Of a stretch of DNA of 64,000 nt, positions 46,006 through 56,497 are shown piece by piece (the first letter of the stretch is position 1; each line of letters starts with the position of its first letter). Source of the DNA: Ligula intestinalis (lineage: Eukaryota > Platyhelminthes > Cestoda > Diphyllobothriidea > Diphyllobothriidae); contig JAYGXS010000001.1 in assembly GCA_036362985.1 (NCBI GenBank), forward strand, positions 39,973,940 through 40,037,939. Direction: 5' to 3'. Under the pieces are notes generated by a model that saw only the letters and a program-made list of their open reading frames with translations, had not been told where the DNA came from and did not search any database. Both the position numbers and the translations under genes were made by a program.

Positions 46006-46453
46006 AAATTTAAGCATCTAAAGGGTACAGTCGCTATGCTACTGCTAAGCTGGTGCAATTAACCATTCTCCCCTATCAAGGACAGTTGTCCGCTTGTGCG
46101 ATGGCCGAACAATCAGCACGCCCAAGTCCAGCACGGATACTGAAATTTCAACAGGTCTCTAACTGCATGCCGGCCATCGAGCAATTAGCGTACAAGCAGG
46201 CAACTATCCTCAAAAGAGGGAGCCACGAATTTTCGTAGCTATGCAGTTGCATAGCAACTGTATTCTATCGAAACTAAAACTCCCTGTTCATTAATTACCC
46301 GTTTCTGCTATTGTCTCTGCGGATGGATCCACGACAGATTTCAAAACGATAGGCGCAGGTGGAAATGAATCAGGTAGTACGGCGAGTCTGTACATAATTC
46401 CTGGTGCAGACTGACGAACCTGCATCAGCAGTCAGCTTGGCTGGCGATAACTA

Positions 46454-46570
46454 CTAGGTCATTCGAGGACACCTGGCCACGCATCAAAGTCTCACTGGAA
46501 TTACTAATCACTTAATCTGCATGATATTTAAATTATAGTAGTCCATCAAAAGGCTAAAGTTAATGACCAC
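46454..46570 (+). repeat. 117-bp inverted repeat, left arm
   Basis: From CTAGGTCATTCGAGG to AATGACCAC. Its reverse complement is 48496-48612 with about 95 % identity. Similarity stops sharply on both sides. Confidence 0.88.
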
Positions 46571-48495
46571 TGTGATCACTGTAAAAAGAAACAAATCTTC
46601 TCGTCTGTAGACGAGTCGAATGAAACATGTAGTGGCCCCTAGTAGCCACTTGGAACCCAAGATCAGTCACTGACGCATGGCACCTTTGGCCTGCGTGCAC
46701 ACTGCCGCCTGGGGCCAGGCCAGCCTTTGCTCACCTCAGAGTCACGCCACAACCGCTAGTCTTGACATTAGCCTCGTGATTGGCTGCCGTAAGAATACAT
46801 ACGCCAGGGATTCCAGACGCTCTCGTCACTCCAGTATTGATGCCTTCGCAGCCGGACTGCGGTCATCCGAGAGTCAAAACTCTTTCCATCTATTCTCCGT
46901 TCCTCTTTATGCAGAATACACTATTCCTAACACTCTGGCCTTCCCAAGACTTCTCTCTTCTGTTCTAAGCAACCATTGTCCGAAGATCGCAGTTGCAAGG
47001 GTTTAACACACTTAACCCCCTGCAATAAACATGCTGCGTCAAGCCTATCGGTACTCGTGCCTTGCGTGTGTAGAAATATACTCCTATCAGGCGCACTTTC
47101 CTCTCTGAATGCAAGGAGGGTGGTAATTATGCTTTTTAACGGACTGCGGGTCGGAGAATCATAACCTAATTAGCTCAGCACTCACACGGTTTTCACCTTC
47201 ACGGAAACTTTTCGCTTGTTGAACACGAATATGGGGGAGCTAGCGGGATTTTAAGGTTTGCCGAGTTTGCTTTCTCATTATACTTATCTTATTTCAGAGG
47301 TTTTCATGTAGACGTCGACCGCCATCTCAATTGATCGATGAAAGCATGAGGACACTGAAAATGCTAGAAAGCATGTCCGAACTAAACAGACGATATCAAA
47401 TAGATAGTTAGCTATTAATAGAAATATGCACAAACAATTTTGCTTCAAAAAAGTTCTTTTTATATAAAGGAAGTTGTTACGTAAAGTTTTAAACTTAACA
47501 ATATATTTAAATTTATTGTTCTAATTGAGAGCTTTTTTACATCTCTGGAACTTAAGGATTATCGTGAACATTTCGTTTTTTTCTTAGCAAACGCTTGATA
47601 CTTCTTTTAAGTTTAAATACGTCAAATGCTGTTTAGTATTATTTCTAAGTTTACGTTACTCTATTCATTCCAGTTTTTATTAAATGTGTTTTTAAAACGT
47701 TTACAAAGTTATGCATTGTACACGATTTTTGGCCCATACTGTCTAGGGGCTGAAGTTTATCAGGCACCTTAGTTTTTTCTGCGAAGTCAGCACTTGCATG
47801 CTTAATGCAAAAAATGTGTGAATGCAAACATTTGCATTTTCAGTGTCTGCATGGATGGGGAGAAGGCTTGCCATGCACAGGTGCTCGACTAGCTTTCTCC
47901 CTTATCTGGGAAAATAGGTGGCTTCTTTCTAACGTCTGTCCTCTTGGCACCAAAGTGCTCTGCGTGCGTGCAGGGAGAGTTGCATGCAGTAAACTTGTCG
48001 CAGTTGTAGGACAATTCTCAGTCCATCAATGCGACTGGTTGATTGTTGCATGGCAGTGACCTGTCGAAAATCGTCTGCCGCAGATTCCTGCAGGTGATAG
48101 CCGCTTATGTCAAAAAAAACATATGTGACATCACTCTTGGCCACAGCCGCTCCTGTAGAGCAATAACATGGCGAAAAATGTTGTAAGGTGAGTTGCAGGA
48201 CACATTTTAAATATTTTTGCTTGAAAAAGGCGTATAATATTCGTTCTTTGGTATAACTATAAAAACACATTTTTGGACATTTTTCATGATAGCCCGTTGA
48301 GTGCGATTTTTGCTAGTCTGTCCCCATCTGACTAATAGATCATCGTAATATCGTTAGCATCGTTGCTCTTTAGAGGAAAAATTGCCGGCCTGTTACTGGA
48401 AATGAGGTTGCAAACGATCTCCTCGTACGACCATATTATCTGTCTAAGCAAATTCACTATACAGAATCTATATATATATATGTGCAGGTGGGCGG
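46571..48495. other. Interval between the inverted repeats; no supported gene
   Basis: About 1.9 kb. A GC-richer part (46670-47160) carries overlapping frames (for example 46677-47006, 109 codons) without a recognisable domain. An AT-rich part follows, then a second GC-richer part (47800-48060) with a frame on each strand. No transposase, RT or endonuclease motif was seen, so this is not clearly the inside of one transposon. Confidence 0.4.
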
Positions 48496-48612
48496 GTGGT
48501 CATTGCCTTTAGCCTTTTGATGGACTACTATAATTTAAGTATCATGCAGAGTAAGTGATTAGTTATTCCAGTGAGACTTTGATGCGTGGCCAGGTGTCCT
48601 CGAATGACCTAG
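48496..48612 (-). repeat. 117-bp inverted repeat, right arm
   Basis: Reverse complement of 46454-46570. It is preceded by a short ATATATATATAT run (48468-48480) and followed two bases later by a perfect hairpin. Confidence 0.88.
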
Positions 48613-48613
48613 A

Positions 48614-48655
48614 TCACAGGTCATAGTCACTAAGACTAGGGACTATGACCTGTGA
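48614..48655. repeat. Perfect 15-bp hairpin
   Basis: TCACAGGTCATAGTC (48614-48628), a 12-base loop, then GACTATGACCTGTGA (48641-48655). All 15 pairs match. It is followed by TTTTT. No known regulatory element is identified. Confidence 0.92.
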
Positions 48656-50151
48656 CTTTTTGTACCAATTTAAGGTTTTTTTTAAAATTCATTAATCTTC
48701 AATAACTGCAACTGATAAGCGCTCCCGAAATGTTTTGGATTCAATACATTTTGCAGCATTTTCTACATATAAATTTGATTCAGGGAAATATGGCTCTAAA
48801 CTGAACTGGTGTTAATCAATTTATCAATTTATATTATCCACCAATCGTCTTTCAATCAGAGCTGACGTTTTGAGACTTTCAGAAGCGCATTTGAAAACAA
48901 CAATATAGCATGAATACGCCAAAAGTATATCACGAAGGATGTCATTGGTACCACTTTAACCGTTCTCATTTGATAAGCCTACTGCGCGGTGAATGATCGC
49001 AGCCTTAACCGAATAAAATTCCTCCTCATGCCTAATTTTACAGTGATGCATTCTTTTTCCCCATTTTCAGTAAATTGCCGGCGTTTTTAAGGAGTTATAC
49101 ATCAACGCCCAAATCAATCTGGCCAAAATCCCAGGCAGTTTTAGTTTTCAGGTTTTAAATCACCGGCTGCGAAAACGGTTGGTATATCTCACACCAATCA
49201 TTCATATGGACAAAAAATGTAAATAAACAAAGCGTATTCAAAAAATAGGCTTATCACGGAAGCCATTAAATAACTTTGATCGGTATATCTTTTTTATGCA
49301 AAGTGACTCGTCCGAATTTCTTAACGACAAATATTTGATTAAAGCTGAACATCTGCAAACCAAGATATTCAGGTGTTGACACGCAAAGTACAGCGTTTAA
49401 AGGAACTCGACATAGGATCTTATAGACTCGGTGATCCGGAGTCGATTTTTTCTTAATAGTTTTGCAGGCCTCTTTCCCGGGTAAACAACATTATTATTGA
49501 GCAAAAACGTCAACCATCCAAAATGTTTACATATATTTATCCAAGCGTAGGCAGAGATATGATCAACTTCGTTTTCGTATGGTTTCATTTTTCGCCTTAG
49601 TAATTTGTATTGGGCCCTCTCTAAAATGCAAGTAATTACATTTTTTCATTTTCTTGAAACGCGAAGAGGCCAGAACGGCGAATTCTATAAGGTCAGGAAG
49701 ATCAAATAGTGCACGCAGAAGAATTAAACATAGAACATAGTTCGGGCATCCGCAAGAGAGATAGATGGTAAACATACAAGTTATCATATTAACTAGGATA
49801 AATCACGCGATTTCCCCTTCCAAGGCATCCAAGGAATTAAGCGGGAAGGTTTTGATGCAGTAAACTATTAAAGACCTCAAATTTTTGTGCCGCAACTGTC
49901 AGAAGTTGAGGAATAATTCCGATAAATCCACGGCAGTTTTGTCGCAATTTCCAGTCAATCTGTTTTAACCACTGCTCTCAGTGCGACACAAAAATATAGT
50001 GTACGGCCATTTTCTACAAGTAATTACATCTGATTAACTTGTAACGACCGTTTGCTGCCCTCCAACTTAAATTTTACCACCAGCTTCTGCTAATACCGGT
50101 CGGAGTACCTTCTAGGCTACAATAAGTAAGAATACTTGCATCTTCTCAGTA
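48656..50151. other. No supported gene
   Basis: AT-rich. Short frames only (largest 75 codons). A GCTGACGTTTTGAGA string near 48862 weakly recalls the PLE signature. Nothing else seen. Confidence 0.45.
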
Positions 50152-50516
50152 CCCCGATTCACACTGTTTTTCAATTTATTTGTCGCGAGATCAAGGCAGC
50201 AGCTCGATTCACACCGTTTTCTTCATGTTACCTGACGCGCACAGCTAGCCTCCTGCTGCTGCAAAACTTTTGTAGGTAGAGTTGTCATCAATAAACCACC
50301 TTTAGTCGCCCGAAAAAAAGAAAAACATGGTGCTGCGGCTGGCAAACGACAAAAAATGGAAAATTGACGACAACTCTATCTATGAAATTTTAATTGCAGC
50401 AGCCATCGGGAAGGCCAGAGGGTAGCGTTTCGCGACAACTTAATTGAAAAAAAGTGTAACTCGAGCTTCTGAGTACATCTCGCGACAAATAAATTCAAAG
50501 AAGGTTTGAATGGGGG
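50152..50516. mobile_element. TA-flanked miniature inverted-repeat element
   Basis: A 365-bp element whose halves are imperfect inverted copies. The left end CCCCGATTCACAC..TTTTTC runs into AATTTATTTGTCGCGAGAT (about 50175), which mirrors ATCTCGCGACAAATAAATT (about 50478-50496) and the right end GTTTGAATGGGGG. TAGAGTTGTCATCAAT near the centre mirrors ATTGACGACAACTCTA. Both ends abut TA, so a TA target duplication (Tc1/mariner habit) is likely. A sub-block CGATTCACACYGTTTT occurs twice in the left half. No transposase. Confidence 0.7.
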
Positions 50517-50779
50517 TAGCGCAAATAGGTGTTAATCACACGTATAGGGTCTTACATGGCACTCTGGTCAGTATACATTTTAGCCACACCATGGGGACCG
50601 CAAATTTCAAAAGCTGAATAGATTTTAACCATGTTTGCCTGATTATTTCTTTAAGGTCATTGGTCCACTGCTTACTCTTTCCTGAACCACAAGTTCACAA
50701 CCTGTATCGCCTATACGTTCGATTCCAATAGAACTGCAAAAAGTAGTGAAAATGTGACCGCCAGGTGAAAAGTAAAAAG

Positions 50780-51400
50780 AAGGAAAAACGTGCATCGAAC
50801 GAGGTTTATAGGAGATGTGACGTCTGGGTGGCAGTGTCGCCTACCCGTCTTTAGTCAATCCAGGTTCAGAACAGAACATCCAAAATATCCAGGCTCATGG
50901 TTCTCGTTGTATGCTGCTTTTTTCCGTGTTCAAAGTCTGTCAAGACCAGCGCAGCCGCTGCGTATTGCTCACACCTCACTCTCACATGAGTGGCTACAGC
51001 AGTATTAGCCGTTGATCGTCCATGATACTGCGTCTGTGCCGTGTCATTATTGCTTTTTGACCCTCCACGTCCGTGAGCTGTTTGTTGTAAGGCATCGGTC
51101 CACGTCTCATCACGACTTGCTTCAGTCCCGAATGCGTGTGCGCAGTGAAAGTAAGTGGTACTGCATTTTACGTGACACGTCACGAAATAACTACGTTCAG
51201 AAAGCTAGTTATGCCAATACGCAGGGTGTCATGGAGCCTATGGAGCATTGCCCTTACATATCCCCCACCGTTGAAGGCGTCAAGGACACCACAGTAAGGT
51301 CTCCAATGTGTAGGCTCATTAACGAGGTTGTTAACGGAAGACTAGAGTGGCGGTTATTCGAAGACTACTAACCCACATTGTTGGCACGCTACGTTAACGA
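50780..51400. other. GC-richer block with unassigned frames
   Basis: Frames at 50790-51008 and 51012-51371 (plus) and 50866-51183 (minus) overlap and have no recognised motif. It lies directly beside the PLE at 51411 but is not part of its repeated end. Confidence 0.3.
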
Positions 51401-51410
51401 AACTGATAAG

Positions 51411-51743
51411 AAGAAGAAGACTCGATCGCTAGGACAATAAGTTTATTCGCCTGACGTTTCGATATCCGTCGCGGATTCATCCTCAGAGACTTGGGTAGCA
51501 GAAACAAGTAATGCATGCAGAGAAGTTTGCAGTATTTAAAGAATACAGTCATTACGGAAAACATACAGCAACAAGTAACGTAAATTGCCTTCTTGCGCGT
51601 GATTGTTTGTTGGACGGCACGCGGGCTCTGACCTGCTGAACTTTCATCACGGGCGGTTTGTTCGGGCGTGATGATTTCTCGGCCGACTCGCTCCCCGGTG
51701 TTGACGTACGATGAGGCGGTGGCCTGCCCTTTCCTCAGGTGAC
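51411..51743 (-). repeat. PLE-2 pseudo-LTR, low-coordinate copy
   Basis: Matches 54071-54402 in direct orientation (about 88-90 % by eye), from GAAGAAGACTCGATCGCT to TGACGTACGATGAG and CTCAGGTGAC. It includes the C-terminal codons of the PLE protein on the minus strand. Confidence 0.88.
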
Positions 51744-52150
51744 GGCTTGCTTTGGCTAAATTGAATCTCAGCATTGAATATGGATTGGGCAAGTCGTTGC
51801 ACTTGCTTATGGATTAGGGACCCGTGAACCATGACTAAAGTAGTTCTCGGCTGACCCGATTTTCACCTCTTGGGTGAATTTCGGCCTAATTAAATTTAAA
51901 CGTGTAGCCGGGTCTCGTCGAATGATCCACAACGTGAGAATTGAGATCATTTCACCGCACTGCTGCCACTTGTTCGGTTATTTGCGTTTTGAGAAGTCTG
52001 CCGGTTTTTTCGACATATTTGCTTTGACAGCAACTGCATCAAATCATGTAGACGACCCCAGATGTTTCTTGCCGTGGCACTTGGTCTTTCGGCTTCATTA
52101 TCTGACGCCTTATGGTTGCCTACAGCCTGTGTGCGACTCCAACTCCAAGT
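51744..52150 (-). pseudogene. PLE-2 GIY-YIG endonuclease domain
   Basis: The minus strand reads VVYMI, a stop, CSCCQSKYVEKTGRLLKTQI, TEQVAAVR, then VVDHSTRPGYTFKFN and RVSRELL..SWFTGP with SKCNDLPNPYSMLRFNL. These are the ordered blocks of the PLE GIY-YIG nuclease, which makes the first cut for target-primed reverse transcription. The second tyrosine motif reads YVEKTGR instead of YVGxTGR, losing the glycine, and three stops interrupt the domain. Confidence 0.75.
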
Positions 52151-53260
52151 GGTGCGAGAAGGCGGCCGACTGCTTCCGATACAATTTTGACATACGGGAT
52201 CGAACGCCAAATTTTGGGAACGGTGAGCCATTTTTGGCCCTCTCGTTTGCGCAAGCACCGGTTGACGAAGTTGTATTGGAAACCATTTACCCTGAACACC
52301 CGTCGAAGGTATTTTACCTCGGCAAATTTATCGTCTTGTTCATTGCAGTGCGTCTTAACACGCCAATAGAGCGTCCTCACGCAACTGCGTTTGTGGCTGA
52401 TTGGTTGGTTGCTGTTGTAATTCAGTACTTGCCTCGTGTTTGTCGCTTTCCTGAATACAGAAGTATTTAGACTACAACTATCTTTGCGACAAACGAGGAC
52501 ATCAAGAAAGGCCAGCTGGTTGTTTTCTTTTTTCTCCTTCGTCAATTAAATCTCTTGGAAGACGCTGTTAAGACGTGCCTTAAACGTGAAGACCTGATCC
52601 CATTCGATGACTACGGTGTCATCCACATACCGCGCCCAAAAGTTCAGTCTGTGGTATTGGAAAAGCAGCGACTCCAGCCGCTGCAAGACCGCCTCGGCTA
52701 TGAGTCCCGAAATCGGTGAACACATTGGTGTCTCCTGCACCTGCTCGTAGATCCTTCCGTCAAACGTGAAGTACGTCTTGAGACAGAACTTCAGGAGCTG
52801 TAGGAGATCCGCGTGTTCAAGGTGATTCTCAGTCTTATCGTATGTATTTCACTAAAGATAAAAGACAGTCTCCATTGCCAGATTCTAAGATATAAAAGCT
52901 AAAAGGGACGTGATGTCGAAGGATACTGTGATATCACTTGGCAAGAGACTTACCCTTTAAGTTTCTCCAAGAACTGTGTTGACGAGCGGACCGTGGTCTC
53001 CGAATCAGCGGTCAGAAATTAAAGACACCGAAACAAATACTTTTCTAGCCCGTACGTTGGAGTGCCTTTTAGTGATACGATGGGTCGGAGAGGAGCCCCT
53101 TCCTTGTGCACTTTAGGGAGGCCATAGAAGCGGACCAAGGCTATTTCTTGTGCCGTCACCATGCGTGGTTAGATGGCCGTATTGCACTCGAGTTCTCTAG
53201 AGCCAACAGGATCGAATAAATTTCGCGTGTCAGCTGTGGGATTAGTTTCACACGAAAAAT
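52151..53260 (-). pseudogene. PLE-2 reverse transcriptase
   Basis: On the minus strand the order is LTREIYSILLALENSSAIRP, then [20 protein letters not shown] and [20 protein letters not shown] (a PLE hallmark), a stop, LTADSETTVRSSTQFLEKL, the remnant of motif A, then QETPMCSPISGLIAEAVLQR and NFWARYVDDTVVIEW with the catalytic YVDD intact, then NNQLAFLDVLVCRKD and a connection domain. The largest open pieces are 52740-52546 and 52545-52120, adjoining frames that meet at 52545/52546. Function in an intact relative: RNA-dependent DNA polymerase. This copy has several stops. Confidence 0.82.
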
Positions 53261-53424
53261 AAAAAATGGCGGTCTTCCAGTAAGTGTTTCGCCTTCAGAA
53301 GGTAGTCGGTTCTGTCCAATACGACCGTAGAATGTCCCTTGTCAGCTGGCACGATGACAATGTCCCGGTCGGTCTTTAGTGCTCTTAATGCAACGCGTTT
53401 GCCCTTGGGGAGCAATTCCCGCTG

Positions 53425-53928
53425 TTAATGAGCCATCAGGAGGGACGATACCTGGTGTCGGATAAGATTCTTCGTCTCCTCCGTTGCTTCTGTCTGATTA
53501 ATGACTGATTCCAGAGCTGCAATCATGTTAGCAGGTTTATCATCAACCGTGTTGAATGAGGCTTCATGCTGTAGAACCTGTATTTGCACCGTCGTCAGTT
53601 CTTTAGACCACAGGTTGTGTACCAGTACGTAGTTTCTTGATAACGTAGGATTGCATGGTTCGTGGAATTTTTTGTCCAGCACCGCTTCGTGCATTGTTTG
53701 TTTGTCGCGGGCTCGTTCAAGCACTCTCTGCTGAAGCAATGTTGTGCTGTCCAAACCCATGAGTTCACAGCATTTAATCTTCTCACGGTCAATTATCTGG
53801 CGGTATATGTGTAACCTCGCGTGATAATCTTGAATAAACAAATGGATCATTGTCTTGCCGGTTTGAAACATTACGCATCGCGCCGCCTCCATGTTCAGCG
53901 CGGTCTTGTATCTCACACTTTTCGGCAA
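53425..53928 (-). pseudogene. PLE-2 N-terminal domain
   Basis: A 167-codon open frame upstream of the reverse transcriptase on the same strand: basic and helical (KIKCCELMGLDSTTLLQQRV, ERARDKQTMHEAVLDKKFHE), with the NLSRxY-like block seen as PTLSRNYVLVHNLWSKELT. PLE proteins begin with such a domain before the RT. It is the longest unbroken frame in the element. The start ATG at 53928 may be internal, since the frame lies within reach of the upstream pseudo-LTR. Confidence 0.6.
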
Positions 53929-54070
53929 CGCGTTATTTTCAAGATATGTGTGCAGAAACCGGTCAGCGAATAGGTGGAGGCCTCACGAAGAAAAAAATGT
54001 TTTCCATCGTCAGGCCCATATTTATTGCCAACACAAGAGAACATGCGTGTCCCAGGAAGCAATTGAGGAG

Positions 54071-54402
54071 AAGAAGACTCGATCGCTGGGACAATACGTT
54101 TATTCGCCTGACGTTTCGACATCCATCGTGGATTCATACTCAAAGACATGGGTAGCAGAAACAGGTAATGCATGCACAGACGATTGCAGTATTTAAAGTA
54201 TACAGTCACTACGGAAAACATACAGCGACTATTAACATTAATTGCCCTCTTGCACGCGGATTGTTTGCTGGACGGCACGTGGGCTCTGACCTGTTAAACT
54301 TTCATCACTGGCGGTGGGCTCGGGCGTGATGATTGCTCGGCCGTCTCGCTCTCCGTTGTTGACGTACGATGAGACGATGGCCTGCCCGTTCCTTAAGTGA
54401 CA
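54071..54402 (-). repeat. PLE-2 pseudo-LTR, high-coordinate copy
   Basis: Direct repeat of 51411-51743. Because the element reads on the minus strand, this is its 5' copy. The core word CTGAGTATGAATCC is altered relative to CTGAGGATGAATCC in the other copy. Confidence 0.88.
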
Positions 54403-55498
54403 AGAAAACGATGATCGTCATCGACTAGGATAGAATCTAACCCTAAAATATTAAATGGTCTCCGTTTCGCCCTGTCTAAAGTCCACGATGGATGAGGTAG
54501 GGGCAGTCTTCCGTTTCCGTACACTCAAGCAACTGCCAGTCTACCGTAAACTGACAAACGCGTACAAAATGTTGAGTTACGACAGCAGCCACCTGCTGCG
54601 GCACAAGCAAAGATGTGAGCGCACGTTATCCCAATGAATGAAAACACAGTGCAGCACGCCAGTCGCCTAACGGGAGGAGATGCAGCTCCTCCAGAAACTT
54701 TGCAGAACTAATGAGGTTCCATTGAACAAAATCGAATGCCATAAAGGACACGGATCGAGGAAGGTTGCCCGCCAAAGCCACGGTGCAGTATTCCGTATAT
54801 AAAAGGGATATCCGAAACCGTCGCTAGATTCTTCGCGCTCTCCTTGCACCCACGTGTACGGGGGCGAAATAACCCATGGTGAGACATGGGTGGGCGCGTT
54901 ACTACAGGCAGCCAGCTAGCGGGGGGAGAGCTAAGCAAGCAAGGACGATATGGGCAGACGCAACACCGTGGTCGATCAAGGGTGAGTACGGCTGCGGCGA
55001 GTCAAGTGACAGTGAGGTACATGCCATACGCGGCGACCGAGTTGGTCTTTATAGGCTACGCACAGGGAAAAAAGAAGTATATAACAATAACCGTGAGCCT
55101 GAGTGTTTAATCCCAGACGAATTGGGGGACGACAGAACCATCTGAAACGGCAGACATACACTGAAAGTCTCCCAGGGAAACTTGTTTCTGCTTCTTCGAT
55201 GCCTTCAAATAATTATTGTTCGAGATGTATGGTACCAAGAGAGGCCTTTAAATTACTATTTCAATAACCCTTATGATAGTATTCTAGTTCAACGAAGAGT
55301 ATTCCAGGTCCTAAAAAAAATTAATATGACTATTCATTTGATGCAGTTGTGAAAAATGAGGGCAACCTCAAGAAGATTCTTACCTATGGCAGCAAGATTG
55401 GAGGCTTTTGTACAGTCAATACCAGCCACCAGACCTACTCGACCAAAATGGAAACCACGAGTTCAACCTTTATTGGATCAAGGTACCCGTCTAGCCTA
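54403..55498. other. GC-richer unassigned DNA
   Basis: Contains a TATA-like GTATATAAAAGGG at 54796 and several overlapping frames in both directions (54667-55161) without recognised domains. It could be an LTR or a repeat flank, but no second copy exists in the window. Confidence 0.3.
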
Positions 55499-56482
55499 CA
55501 GCAGACGCTACGGATCACACAACATTTCGACATAAGCAGAAGATTTAAACTCTTTCGCTAATCGGTATTGACTCAGGTTGTGATACTGATTATCGTGAAG
55601 TCTTTTCTGAAATTTCCCTCGTGATAGGATGCGGGCTTTTTAACCAGCTTCGTTCTGGCTAACAACAAAAAGTATATATTGTAGAAACTGGCTACTTAAA
55701 CAATATGCATTTTATCATTGATTTTGACTGCCTTTATAAATTCAAATATATTTTATGGAAAATATGCACGAAAAAATTGTTTTTTGTACTTTTTTGATAG
55801 AAAATTAAGCCTTCTTTAAATGTAATACTACAAGAAAGGGAAGCTTTGGGTTATAAAAGTTGCTAAGTAACTAAATAAGTTCCTAACCTAGTAACTGCTT
55901 TACCGAATTCAAGGTTTAAACACTGCACACTGTGTACATCCTGTTTAAGGAAAAGTAGGTTTTTGCATACTGTTTGAGGAAGAAGTCACATAGTTGTCAT
56001 AAAATATAGAAAAAGATGTGTAGCATATTAAATGCAGTAAAGGCAGAATTAATAATTTGGCGGATAAGATGCTTGATGAATAAACACCTCACAATGGTAA
56101 AAAAGTTCATAGTCAGCAACTTTTAAGAACCAAAAACTACCTGTTTTGGAGTAAAAATTTAAAGAAGGCGTAATGTTTTTATCAAACAAGTACTATAATT
56201 AATTTTTTTGTGCATGTTTTCTGAAAAATATATTTCAACAATAAAGGCAGTAAAAATCAATTATTAAAAGGTAAACATCTTAAGTAACCACTTTTTACAA
56301 TGTATACTTTTTGCTGGTAATCAGCACAAAGCTGGTTAAAAAGCCCGCATCCTGTCATAACGGAATAAACTTCTGAATAGACTTCCGATAATCAGTATCA
56401 CAATGTGAGTCAATACCGATTAGCGACAGAGTATTAATCTTTCACTTGTATCGAAATGTTGCGTGATCTGTGGCGTCTACTG
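55499..56482. mobile_element. Long-TIR miniature DNA transposon, copy 2 (uninterrupted)
   Basis: 984 bp, a long imperfect palindrome. The left end is CAGCAGACGCTACGGATCAC; the right end, reverse-complemented, is CAGTAGACGCCACAGATCAC. Both ends abut TA (55497-55498 and 56483-56484), so this looks like a Tc1/mariner-type non-autonomous element (CAGT-like ends, TA target). Inner mirrored blocks are GGATGCGGGCTTTTTAACCAG with CTGGTTAAAAAGCCCGCATCC, and TGACTGCCTTTATAAA with ATAAAGGCAGTAAAAATCA. There is no transposase. It is the intact relative of the element split by PLE-1 at 9.6-12.0 kb. Confidence 0.85.
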
Positions 56483-56497
56483 TACTATACCACATGG

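Larger units (their letters stand above)
51411..54402 (-). mobile_element. Penelope-like retroelement PLE-2 with direct pseudo-LTRs
   Basis: Two direct 332-333-bp repeats (51411-51743 and 54071-54402) flank an internal region. Read on the minus strand, the internal region gives an N-terminal domain, reverse transcriptase, and GIY-YIG endonuclease running into the downstream repeat. This is the standard PLE layout with tandem pseudo-LTRs. Stops and shifts (for example after KYLFRCL) show it is inactive. It is a different family from PLE-1. The pseudo-LTRs carry the GCCTGACGTTTCGA signature that marks many solo fragments in this window. Confidence 0.85.

Noticed and set aside
53211..53240. A stretch resembling the PLE-1 hammerhead (reverse complement CAGCTGACACGCGAAATTTA)
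   Set aside because: CUGANGA is broken, stem III cannot form, and the sequence is coding (QLTREIY) within the PLE-2 reverse transcriptase. It is either chance or distant shared ancestry.
51394..54278. Hammerhead ribozyme in the PLE-2 pseudo-LTRs as an annotated feature
   Set aside because: CUGANGA and GAAA are present in one copy, but no convincing stem I or III could be drawn and the other copy has CTGAGTA. Kept only as a finding to test.
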